Shown in pieces: positions 17,419-25,328 of a stretch of 52,299 nucleotides of DNA (the stretch's first letter is position 1; every line of letters begins with the position of its first letter). The position numbers and the translations under genes were made by a program. Source of the DNA: Deltaproteobacteria bacterium (lineage in GTDB: Bacteria; Myxococcota_A; Polyangia; HGW-17; SLPX01); NCBI GenBank assembly GCA_021162935.1, contig JAGGXR010000079.1, forward strand, positions 1 to 52,299, written 5' to 3'. The notes under the pieces are model-generated. The model made no database searches, was not told the origin of the DNA, and saw only the letters and a list, made by a program, of their open reading frames with translations.

Positions 17419-17613
17419 GCGGTCCCTCCTCGATGAGCGCATTTCTGCGCGATCCCCAAACGACCTGGCGAAAATGGCCTCTGCGTTCCGCCGCCGATCC
17501 ATGCCCACCATCGACGGGTCCGCTGCACGATTTCCGCCAGGTTCCTATGTTCCGCCGTCATACCAACTGCTTGGTCCCAACCTCACGTCCCATCGAAGTG
17601 GGCGACAGGCCGT

Positions 17614-18171
17614 TCATGATTCCGAAAACACCTGAGCCGTGAACACCTCGATGGTGGTCTGTGCGCTCTTGTACGCATTGGGCGGCAGGCCTGCCTTGAC
17701 GCAGGTTTGCTCCAAAAACGTTTCTCTGTCCCAGCCCTGCTCCACGGCCACCTGAGGCAGAAGCACGCCCCGCGAGAAGCCACGGGTGATGTAGATTCCG
17801 TGACGCCCCACCTCCACATCCTCGGCCTTGGTGGGAGTCAGGCTCGAAAGGACCGAGATTTCAATGGTCAACGACTCCAATTCGTCTTCGGTCACTGGCG
17901 GAAATCGTGGATCCCGGGTCGCCGCTGCAACGGCCATCTCCTGAACCGATCGATACAGTGGAGTCTCATCCGAAAAGGTGCCGATGCAGCCCCGCAGATC
18001 GCCCGTACTCGTATGAAGGGTCACGAAGACTCCTGCTCCTTCCAGCAGGGTCTTGCGATGCGGCTTGCCAGGAGGGATCATCCCGGTCTGGAAATGCTCG
18101 ATGATGGTCGATCGTGCGATTCTGAGCAGTTCGGTGCGTTCTCCTTCGTCCAATTCGTGGTCGTAGCCCAT
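17614..18171 (-). CDS. AMMECR1 domain protein (AmmeMemoRadiSam system protein A)
   Basis: The 185-residue protein carries the family signature LRGCIGT near residue 60, preceded by GVFVTLHTSTGD and followed by TIEISVLSSLTP and GRHGIYI. The AMMECR1 family is conserved from bacteria to humans; its biochemical role is unclear, and in many bacteria it sits next to a MEMO protein and a radical SAM protein. Neither partner is beside it here. Its start is 3 bases after the Nudix gene stop, so the two form an operon with the M23 peptidase gene upstream. Confidence 0.9.
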   Translation of the reverse strand: MGYDHELDEGERTELLRIARSTIIEHFQTGMIPPGKPHRKTLLEGAGVFVTLHTSTGDLRGCIGTFSDETPLYRSVQEMAVAAATRDPRFPPVTEDELESLTIEISVLSSLTPTKAEDVEVGRHGIYITRGFSRGVLLPQVAVEQGWDRETFLEQTCVKAGLPPNAYKSAQTTIEVFTAQVFSES

Positions 18172-18174
18172 GGT

Positions 18175-18609
18175 TCACCTCGTCGCGGGCGGTCGTTGCC
18201 CGGTCAGCCGATAGAGAAAGTAGTCCTGCAGGATGCGGCCGTGGTCGAAAACCAGGTCGGGAAGTTCGTTCTGGGTGAAAATGCGCGCCAGGACGGCATC
18301 GTCGCCACCCTTTGCTGTGCCGGCGGCTCGGCCCAAAAACACGGTGGACACAGTATGCTGCCTCGGATCCCGATTCGGATCCGAATAGGTGAAAAACTGT
18401 TCGGTCAGTTCCACGTCGAGACCAGTCTCTTCCTTGACCTCGCGGACCGCCGCCAACCACAGAGCCTCTCCTTCGTCCACGAAGCCACCGGGCAGCGCCC
18501 AACCGTGGGGCGGGTTCCTACGTTCGATGAGCACCACCGATCCTGGCCGATCCTGAATCTCGATGATGATGTCCACCGTCGGGGTTGGATTTCGATATTC
18601 CTTGGTCAT
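18175..18609 (-). CDS. Nudix hydrolase
   Basis: A 144-residue cytoplasmic protein with a complete Nudix box at residues 42-64, GGFVDEGE through REVKEETGL, including the metal-binding Glu residues. It hydrolyses nucleoside diphosphates linked to another group; the substrate is not clear, though a Pro-rich [16 protein letters not shown] lead-in is usual for ADP-ribose or NADH pyrophosphatases. I start at ATG 18609; the frame is open to 18705, but that would overlap the M23 gene. It precedes the AMMECR1 gene by 3 bases. Confidence 0.92.
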   Translation of the reverse strand: MTKEYRNPTPTVDIIIEIQDRPGSVVLIERRNPPHGWALPGGFVDEGEALWLAAVREVKEETGLDVELTEQFFTYSDPNRDPRQHTVSTVFLGRAAGTAKGGDDAVLARIFTQNELPDLVFDHGRILQDYFLYRLTGQRPPATR

Positions 18610-18649
18610 GGTCTCATGCTTTCCTTGCGGCTCCTCCTGCCCCGACTCA

Positions 18650-19435
18650 TCATCGCCGCGGCGGCCGCCTGCCCATTCCATGCCCGACGCCGCTTGCACC
18701 GCCATGCGCAGCGCCGCCGGGATGCTGCATCAGGCCTGTCTGGATCGATGGACGCAAAGGCACTCGACTTCGAGGAGGCGGCTGCCCCAACAGGTCCGCC
18801 GGGTTCGTGCTGTGTCCGTCGCGCTCCATCTGGAAGTGGAGATGCGGCCCCGTGGAGCGACCCGTGGACCCCACCATGCCGATGGCAGCGCCCTGCTCCA
18901 CGACCTCATCGGGCCAGACCAGGATCTCGTCCATGTGGGCATAGAGACTCTGGATGCCGCCCGGGTGGGCGAGGATCACCGTGTTGCCCGTAAGAGGCAG
19001 CCGGCCGGAGAACTCCACGACGCCCGGAGCCGTCGCCTGAACCATGGTTCCCTTTGGAGCGGCCAAATCGATGCCCCGATGGAACAATACGCGATGGACC
19101 ACGGGATGCATCCTGTGGCCGTAGGGCGAGGTCACGTCCAATGCATCGAGCGGCCAGTCGAACACATACGGATCCAAGACGCCGGGACGCTCAGCAGGAG
19201 CCTTCCACAGATGCATGGAGACACTGACGAGTTTGGCCCCAGACTGGTGCCTGGTCAGGTCCACCGCCTCGTGGCCCCATTGGTCCTTGTGGTGCAGATG
19301 ACAGGAGGTCATGGTCACAGTCAAGCCAAACAGGAAGCTCCACGCCATCAGTCCCTGGGCGGATCCGTGGATAGACATCAGCGACTGGGCGGACCTGCAG
19401 GTTTTCAACAGGGGCATCACGCGTACATTTTCCAT
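18650..19435 (-). CDS. M23 family (LytM-type) metallopeptidase, exported
   Basis: 261 residues. The domain has zinc ligands HRGIDLAAP and GPHLHFQ with the third region YAHM, so it should be a catalytically competent peptidoglycan endopeptidase. The N-terminal part has a hydrophobic segment ending in TMTSCH, a weak lipobox, so it may be a lipoprotein or a signal-anchored protein. The C-terminal tail is Gly/His/Arg-rich. It leads the operon peptidase-Nudix-AMMECR1. The start could instead be an internal Met (MSIHGSAQG) that gives a tighter signal. Confidence 0.85.
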   Translation of the reverse strand: MENVRVMPLLKTCRSAQSLMSIHGSAQGLMAWSFLFGLTVTMTSCHLHHKDQWGHEAVDLTRHQSGAKLVSVSMHLWKAPAERPGVLDPYVFDWPLDALDVTSPYGHRMHPVVHRVLFHRGIDLAAPKGTMVQATAPGVVEFSGRLPLTGNTVILAHPGGIQSLYAHMDEILVWPDEVVEQGAAIGMVGSTGRSTGPHLHFQMERDGHSTNPADLLGQPPPRSRVPLRPSIQTGLMQHPGGAAHGGASGVGHGMGRRPPRR

Positions 19436-19580
19436 TTCTCGTCATCCATGGTACTCTTTTTTTTCAGTGTGAACAGAAAATAATGGTAGACGGGAGGATG
19501 TATCGCCCTTGCAGGATGGCACCAACTCGAAATTACTGGGACTCATGGAATGCAACGAAAGGACGGGAGAGAAATCGGCA

Positions 19581-21497
19581 TCACTCGATGGGGTTGATGT
19601 ACTCCAGGTTCAACCCGCCGGGATAGAAGTAGCTCGTGTACCTGGCGAAGCCGTACACCATGATGCCGAACGGCTCGGTTCCCGTGATGGAGTGGAAGCT
19701 TGTGGGTGCGTTGGACAGGTCCACCTGGACCGACCCGTAGAGGGTCTGACCGATTCGCATCGCACCCGAAAAATCGACCTCCGTTCCGTCCAACGTCACG
19801 TGGGAGACGTTCTCACCCGTCTCGCCGACTTTGGCGACGATGCTCACGTAATTGTACGTGATCGTGTCTGGGTTCAAGAACGTGTACTGGGCGCGATACT
19901 GTTCAAAGGGCACCACGAGGGCCATCGCCGGGTCGCCCCAGTAATCCAAATTGTTCGTATAAAAGTTCTGCCCCACGAGGAACTGAGCCACCATCATTGG
20001 TTGCACGGCGGTCACATGGAAATCCTCGGTGGTCGTGAACTCCACGTACTCGCCAGCGTTCAGCGTGACCGAGTCGTGGATGCTGGCCGGGTCGAACGTG
20101 ATGGTGTTGTCGTTCTCGCGGCTCAGGATCTTCACTAAATTGGGTTCGGGGGTGTCGGGCGACTGCGGCTTGGTCCGCGCCACGATGAAGTCCTTGCCCC
20201 ACGCTTCGGAAGGAATCATCTGCTCTTCGAGGTGGTCGCAGGCCCAATAATTGTACGGCACGAAATCGCAAATGTGGCCAGAGAATACGGACACCGGTGC
20301 CGTGGATTCGACCACGGTGCCGCTCAGGTCATACGTGGGACCCATGTTGCAATAGGTGCAGCTTCCGCCTTGACCGTTGCAGTCGTCGCTGCTCGTTTCA
20401 CCAGAACCGCAGTCCGTGGGGACGGCCGACAGAATCTGGAGGACCTGGCCCTGGTTCAACTGGAATTGAGCCTGCTGGCCGGGCGAATAGGTCTGGATCT
20501 GGCCGCCTGACCCCGCCTGGGTGTTTGCCGAGAAGGTGATGGTGACCGTGGTGTTGTCAGCCGTCGCGATGACCGCAAAGAAACCAGGGATGAAGCCCAT
20601 GCCCCAACCAGTGTCCACACCGAAAGTCGGGCGCGACATAATCATATAATGGTTGGATAGGACGTGGCTCGGCAGCAACAGCGAAGCATCGTTCGAATAG
20701 GAGTGGCAGGGATTTTCGGTTTCGAGGCCCACCTGGCATTCCCGGGGCACCTGGAAATCGAGGGGGTTGAACTGGTAGACCGTCACCGGCAGGGTGGACA
20801 CCAAGTGATACGCACCGTCGGGAGCAATCACCGAAACGGGCTGCTGCAAATCGCCCTTGAGCGTTGCATCGTAGGCCAGCTTGATGGTCTTGATCTCGTG
20901 CGGTGCCACCTGTTGCTGGTCCACCTGGGACCCGCCCTTCGTAATGGTCACCGTCGCAGGGTCTGCATTGTCATTGTGGACCACAACCGCGAAGTCATCG
21001 CTGAACACGTCGTTGAGCGCGGTGTTCGCCACCGGCGTCGGCCAGTAATCGCATCCAATGTACGAATTTTGCTTTTCCGCCTGCTGACAGGCGCTCACGC
21101 AGGCGCCTGCCACGCAGGTATCGCCCTTGAGGGGATCGCAGGTTTCCAGCTCGGTGGACGCAGAGCCGTCCGCATTGCAGCTTAGCACCTTATTGTCCTG
21201 ACAGTAGACCTGATTCGGAATGCACACGACGCAGGCACCTTGGTAACACTGCGGGGTGCCGTTGGAGCAGACCATGTCCGTGCTCCAAACACCGTTGGTG
21301 CAGACCTCGACCATGGTGCTCGTGGTGTCACAGCGTTTCGTGCCCTCCACGCAAGGCCCTGTGTTGTTGTTATTCCCGTTCGTGTTGTCGTTGACATTGG
21401 TGTTGGTATGCTGGCTCGACCCTCCAGAAGGGCCGCAGGCAGTCAATGCCAGCATAAGAGATAGGGAAATAAGATAGTGACGATTCTTCAATTGCAT
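19581..21497 (-). CDS. IgGFc-binding-type lipoprotein
   Basis: The 638-residue protein has the lipobox ALTAC, then a Thr/Asn-rich linker, a Cys-rich region (about residues 48-140, with CxxC-type pairs), and an IgGFc-binding-type domain: LVSTLPVTVYQFNPL, then VFSGHICDFVPYNYWACDHLEEQM and FPVVVPPL-like segments. Members of this domain family are large surface lipoproteins in Myxococcota and Bdellovibrio-like bacteria, often linked with adhesion; no ligand is known. The start ATG 21497 has GGAGGCC just upstream. A strong candidate promoter with an operator-like dyad lies at 21549-21597. Confidence 0.85.
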   Translation of the reverse strand: MQLKNRHYLISLSLMLALTACGPSGGSSQHTNTNVNDNTNGNNNNTGPCVEGTKRCDTTSTMVEVCTNGVWSTDMVCSNGTPQCYQGACVVCIPNQVYCQDNKVLSCNADGSASTELETCDPLKGDTCVAGACVSACQQAEKQNSYIGCDYWPTPVANTALNDVFSDDFAVVVHNDNADPATVTITKGGSQVDQQQVAPHEIKTIKLAYDATLKGDLQQPVSVIAPDGAYHLVSTLPVTVYQFNPLDFQVPRECQVGLETENPCHSYSNDASLLLPSHVLSNHYMIMSRPTFGVDTGWGMGFIPGFFAVIATADNTTVTITFSANTQAGSGGQIQTYSPGQQAQFQLNQGQVLQILSAVPTDCGSGETSSDDCNGQGGSCTYCNMGPTYDLSGTVVESTAPVSVFSGHICDFVPYNYWACDHLEEQMIPSEAWGKDFIVARTKPQSPDTPEPNLVKILSRENDNTITFDPASIHDSVTLNAGEYVEFTTTEDFHVTAVQPMMVAQFLVGQNFYTNNLDYWGDPAMALVVPFEQYRAQYTFLNPDTITYNYVSIVAKVGETGENVSHVTLDGTEVDFSGAMRIGQTLYGSVQVDLSNAPTSFHSITGTEPFGIMVYGFARYTSYFYPGGLNLEYINPIE

Positions 21498-21548
21498 GAT
21501 GGCCTCCCGGTTTCCTGAGTGCCATCGATTGTCGACAACTCCCAGGTC

Positions 21549-21569
21549 CTGTTAATTTACAACTAACAG
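21549..21569 (-). promoter_or_regulatory. Operator-like dyad next to the promoter of the IgGFc-type lipoprotein
   Basis: CTGTTA (21549-21554) and TAACAG (21564-21569) are perfect inverted 6-bp arms with a 9-base spacer. The right arm directly adjoins the -10 box, so a bound protein would cover the transcription start. Confidence 0.45.
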
Positions 21570-21597
21570 ATTATACAGATCGACCACGAAAAGCAAA
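21570..21597 (-). promoter_or_regulatory. Sigma-70-type promoter of the IgGFc-type lipoprotein gene
   Basis: On the minus strand: -35 TTTGCT (21597-21592), 16-base spacer, consensus -10 TATAAT (21575-21570). The lipoprotein ATG is at 21497, so the leader is about 65 bases long. Confidence 0.6.
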
Positions 21598-21692
21598 CAG
21601 CGTTTTTGGCTCGTTCTGCTTTATTTCCTCGTTCTGCCTTCTTCGACTCCCTGCGTCTCGATGCCCAGTCCCCCCAAAAAGCCCCTGGAATC

Positions 21693-22175
21693 TCACCGTC
21701 CTTTGGATTCCATGTCCGCCTCGCGTTCCATGTCACGCTTACGGATGTCCTGACGCTTGTCATACTGCCGCTTGCCCCGTGCGAGCCCCACCGACACCTT
21801 GATCTTGCCGTTCTTGGCATACAAAAAAAGCGGGACGAGCGTCAGCCCCTTCTCCCGAACCTTGCCCATGAGCCGAAGGATCTCGCGTTTGTGGAGCAAC
21901 AGCTTGCGCCGCCGGGTCGGCTTGTGGTTCATGGCATGACTAAACGGCCACTCGGCGACATGGGCCCCCACCAGAAAGGCCTCTTCCCGCTCGATGATGA
22001 CGAACGCCTCGTTGAGACTCGCACGTCCCGTCCTGATGGACTTCACCTCACTGCCCTTCAGCGAAATCCCAGCTTCGAAGGTCTCTTCGATCTCATAGTT
22101 GAAACGGGCCTTGCGATTTCGACACAGGATCGCACCTTCCGGTTCGTGCTTCGACTTTTTCTTTTTGGCACTCAC
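21693..22175 (-). CDS. smpB: SsrA-binding protein SmpB
   Basis: 160 residues from GTG 22175, chosen because GGAGG lies 8 bases upstream; earlier starts would add an unsupported leader. The fold motifs NRKARFNYEIEETFEAGI, LKGSEVKSIR and the Lys/Arg-rich tail (KRQYDKRQDIRKRD) are those of SmpB, which binds tmRNA and delivers it to stalled ribosomes. The tail is the part that enters the ribosomal A site. No ssrA gene is visible nearby. It is transcribed in the same direction as cpaF with a 140-bp gap. Confidence 0.97.
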   Translation of the reverse strand: MSAKKKKSKHEPEGAILCRNRKARFNYEIEETFEAGISLKGSEVKSIRTGRASLNEAFVIIEREEAFLVGAHVAEWPFSHAMNHKPTRRRKLLLHKREILRLMGKVREKGLTLVPLFLYAKNGKIKVSVGLARGKRQYDKRQDIRKRDMEREADMESKGR

Positions 22176-22315
22176 CGCTCGGGCCTCCAGTAAATAATAG
22201 ACACAAACTCCGCGAGCCTGCACCACACAGCATCGATTCCAAGAACGAAATCATGGATCCACGCAATCGGCCGAACCTCGGATTCGGGCCATCATGGGCC
22301 CCGATGGCCCGCGGG

Positions 22316-23515
22316 TCAACCGGGATTCGTGTCCTCGCCGAAATCTTCCATGACATCGTACTGGGCCGGTCCAGCCACGACCTGACGCTTACCTTCGAAC
22401 ACGAGAGGGGGAGGCAATTCGTACGTGGCGGGATCGAAAAAGAACGTGTCCAGGTCATCGAACCCGTTGGCCAACAACTTGCCGTGGAAGGTGGGCAACA
22501 CGCCGGTCGGGGCGAGATAGCCCAAGACTTGGCCGTCTTTTTCCCGGCCGGTCTGCGTATAGACGAACAGATCCTGGATGCGATAGTCTCCGCGCCCGTC
22601 CAAAGGCAGCACCTCTGAAATGTGCGTGATCTTCCTCGATCCGTCGATGAACCGGGAGGCGCAAACGATCACGTCCATGGCCGCCGCCACCTGCGCGCGA
22701 ACAGCCCGTAGGGGCAGTTCAACACCGCTGAGCAGGGCCAAACTTTCCAGCCGAGTCAGCGTCTCTCGTGGACTGTTGGCGTGGGTCGTGGTCATGGAGC
22801 CACCGTGCCCCGTGTTGAGGGCCTGGAGTAAGTCAAAACACTCACCGCCGCGGACCTCGCCGATGACGATGCGATCTGGCCTCAAACGCAGGGAACTGTG
22901 CAGGAGGTCACGAATCGTCACCGCACCTTTGCCGCGTTCGTCGGGCGGTCGTGCCTCCAAGGGGACGAGGTGGTCCTGGGTGAGTTGCAATTCGGCGCTG
23001 TCTTCGATGGTGATGATCCGTTCCTCGTTCGGGATGAACTGGGACAGCACGTTGAGCAACGTGGTCTTTCCGGATCCGGTGCCACCCGACACCACGAGGT
23101 TCTTCGAAATGAGCACGCTTGCTTCGAGGAACCGCGAGGCCTCAGGCGTGATGGATCCATAGTCGATGAGCTGATCCATGGACAGACCGCCAGGAAAAAA
23201 CTTTCGAATGCTGATGGTGGTTCCACACCGGGCGATGGGTGGCAGGATGACGTGGATCCTCGACCCGTCGGGAAGCCGAGCATCCAGGCGCGGCCTGTCC
23301 TCGGAAAGAGGGCGCCCCACGTACTGGGCCATATTCCGCGCTGCGGCCATCAGGCCGTCTTCGGTGAACTGCACGTCCGTTCGATAGAGCCGGCCCTTGC
23401 GTTCCACCCACACATCTTTGGGACCGTTGATCAAAATCTCGGTGTACTGTGGATCATCGAGATACCCGAGGACTGGCTTGAGGAAGGCTCGCAGGGATTC
23501 GGCGTACAAGGACAT
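22316..23515 (-). CDS. cpaF: CpaF/TadA-family secretion ATPase
   Basis: 399 residues. The Walker A motif GGTGSGKTT is at 144-152, then the Asp box ITIEDSAELQL, a Walker B-like region RIVIGEVRGGE and the His box ALNTGHGGSMTTTHAN. This matches the CpaF subfamily of type II/IV secretion ATPases, which power Tad/Flp pilus assembly. The usual N-terminal all-alpha extension is short, and no other tad genes are visible within 10 kb on either side. The start ATG 23515 has an AGGAGG ribosome site. It could serve a pilus encoded elsewhere or a reduced secretion system. Confidence 0.88.
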   Translation of the reverse strand: MSLYAESLRAFLKPVLGYLDDPQYTEILINGPKDVWVERKGRLYRTDVQFTEDGLMAAARNMAQYVGRPLSEDRPRLDARLPDGSRIHVILPPIARCGTTISIRKFFPGGLSMDQLIDYGSITPEASRFLEASVLISKNLVVSGGTGSGKTTLLNVLSQFIPNEERIITIEDSAELQLTQDHLVPLEARPPDERGKGAVTIRDLLHSSLRLRPDRIVIGEVRGGECFDLLQALNTGHGGSMTTTHANSPRETLTRLESLALLSGVELPLRAVRAQVAAAMDVIVCASRFIDGSRKITHISEVLPLDGRGDYRIQDLFVYTQTGREKDGQVLGYLAPTGVLPTFHGKLLANGFDDLDTFFFDPATYELPPPLVFEGKRQVVAGPAQYDVMEDFGEDTNPG

Positions 23516-23669
23516 GGGATCCTCCTGGAAACGACGCAGGACGTGCCAGCTTGGCTCGAGTCACGACTCCGCAAAACGCGCCGATGAATGAAACGGCGCC
23601 GACGAAACCTGTCTCGTGCCTGCCGCAATGCTTGACAGCACAGCGGAGTTTAGGAAAAACTACTGCATC

Positions 23670-24887
23670 ATGCAACATCGTCATGCAACAGGCTCAATCG
23701 GAGGGGGAAACGATCATGGCCGCACCGGATGCCGATGGCCCCATTGGGTCTTGGCGCTGGCAGCGGGGCTGCTCGTGGTCGATGCGACCGGCGCGGCCGC
23801 GCCACTGCGCACGGGTCGGATCCACGAAGTCATGGCTCAAAACGGCAACACGATGGTTCACCCGGCGCAGTTCTATCGAGTCACCCCCCAACGAAACGGC
23901 GTCAGTGACCTGATGGGCCCCAAGCAGGGTCGAATCAGTTGGAAATACTGCAGCCACAACACCATGTTCTCCTCCCCGGTGGTCGCCCGATCTGGAGTGG
24001 TCTACATTGGCAGCCAGGATGACCACGTCTACGCCGTATCTCCGAACGGATCCCTGCTGTGGAAGTTTCATGCCGGCGCCGACGTGGATTCGTCTCCCGG
24101 CCTGGACAACGACGGCACCATATACGTTGGCTCGGACGACAAGACGTTCTACGCCCTGACTCCAAACGGCCACCTGAAATGGAAGTACCACACCGGAGGA
24201 GACATCCGTGGCGGACCGGTGGTGACCGCGTCGGGGCTCGTCCTCGTGATCTCCTTCGATGGATTCCTCTACGCCTTTTCCCGATCTGGAACCCTCCAAT
24301 GGAAGGCAACCGTGGCAAGGCGTCTCTATTCCTCACCCTCGGTGGACCGCTCCGGTTTCATCTATGCCTCCGCCCGAAGTGGAGGCATCGTGTGTCTGAC
24401 AGCGGCTGGCAAAGTGCGATGGATCGCGTCGAAGGTCGGCAAAGTCCGGTACAGCAGTCCGGCCATCGGACCTGGGGGCAACATTTACGTGGGGACGGAA
24501 AACGGCGAGTTGGTCGCGATCAGCCGCGATGGCCACGTCCTGTGGCGGTATCGAACCGGTAAGTCCGTCAAATCCGCCCCGGTCGTCGCCTCCGACGGCA
24601 GGGTCTACTTCGGCGATGCAAGAGGGCAGGTGTACTGCTTGAACCGATCCGGATCACTCGTATGGAAAGTGAGCACCGGCGGCGAAATTCGGGGAAGCCC
24701 TGTTCTGGACCGAACCGGTGTGCTGTACGTGGGCAGCGAAGACGACCACCTGTATGCCTTCACGCGAAACGGCCAACGTATCTTCCGAGTCGGGGTTGGG
24801 GACGACATCGATTCGAGCCCGGCTATTGGACCGGGCGGCGTCCTATATTTGGGCAGTGATTCGAACTGTCTCTACGCCATTCGCTGA
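23670..24887 (+). CDS. PQQ-like beta-propeller protein, exported, start uncertain
   Basis: About 405 residues from ATG 23670. Eight blades of about 40 residues repeat the pattern SSP-x6-GxIYVGS-x4-YAL-x6-W, for example SSPVVARSGVVYIGS and SSPGLDNDGTIYVGS; the last blade is completed by the RISWKY strand near the N-terminus. A hydrophobic stretch HWVLALAAGLLVVDA precedes the propeller and is probably a signal. The best ribosome site (GGAGGGGG) is before ATG 23716, which is out of frame; one extra base in the C4 run near 23740 would join that start to the signal, so a frameshift or sequencing error is possible. The substrate is unknown; the blades resemble WD40/PQQ-type repeats that mediate protein contacts. 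Confidence 0.75.
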   Translation: MQHRHATGSIGGGNDHGRTGCRWPHWVLALAAGLLVVDATGAAAPLRTGRIHEVMAQNGNTMVHPAQFYRVTPQRNGVSDLMGPKQGRISWKYCSHNTMFSSPVVARSGVVYIGSQDDHVYAVSPNGSLLWKFHAGADVDSSPGLDNDGTIYVGSDDKTFYALTPNGHLKWKYHTGGDIRGGPVVTASGLVLVISFDGFLYAFSRSGTLQWKATVARRLYSSPSVDRSGFIYASARSGGIVCLTAAGKVRWIASKVGKVRYSSPAIGPGGNIYVGTENGELVAISRDGHVLWRYRTGKSVKSAPVVASDGRVYFGDARGQVYCLNRSGSLVWKVSTGGEIRGSPVLDRTGVLYVGSEDDHLYAFTRNGQRIFRVGVGDDIDSSPAIGPGGVLYLGSDSNCLYAIR

Positions 24888-25328
24888 GCGGTCCTTCGAG
24901 TTCGTCCCACAGCCTAGCGCCCGCCGACCGAGTCACGTTCCCCCTACTTCCTTCCAATCACGTCCTCCGACTTCGTCCTGCTTGTCTTCTCGCTTCAGGA
25001 AGACCCACGTGTGGCTCCCACAAGTAGCGAGAGAGAAAGCATGTTTGGACCTCCGGTCGGGCGCAAACCATGGGGCCATTACCCCGCGCCCGGCTGGTCC
25101 TATTTTTACCTTTTATTCCCGGCCAGAACCAGCCTCCCCATCTGAATGCCGGAAGTGTCTGCCAAATTGAGCTGTTTATTGAACTGTTTTATGTAAGATA
25201 TTTGGGTGTGGAGCATATGGGTTACCTTGACACGTAATGGCGTATTCGATGGTTGTGTCCCTGGTCGTGGCTGCTGTCTTGGGGCCGTTGCTTCGTGCTA
25301 TGGGGCTTGTATTCAAAAGAGGTGAATC
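24888..25328. other. 441-bp gap with a falling GC content; promoter region of the pectate lyase
   Basis: No coding frame with any recognisable domain. The right half is A/T-richer than the surrounding sequence, and the pectate lyase promoter candidate lies at 25167-25195 with an internal direct repeat (TTGAGCTGTTTA, TTGAACTGTTTT). I see no tRNA or inverted-repeat borders that would mark an inserted element. Confidence 0.5.
25167..25195 (+). promoter_or_regulatory. Candidate promoter of the pectate lyase gene
   Basis: TTGAGC (25167-25172), a 17-base spacer and TATGTA (25190-25195). The spacer contains a near-copy of the -35 region, TTGAACTGTTTT (25179-25190). The pectate lyase ATG is 134 bases downstream. 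Confidence 0.45.
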
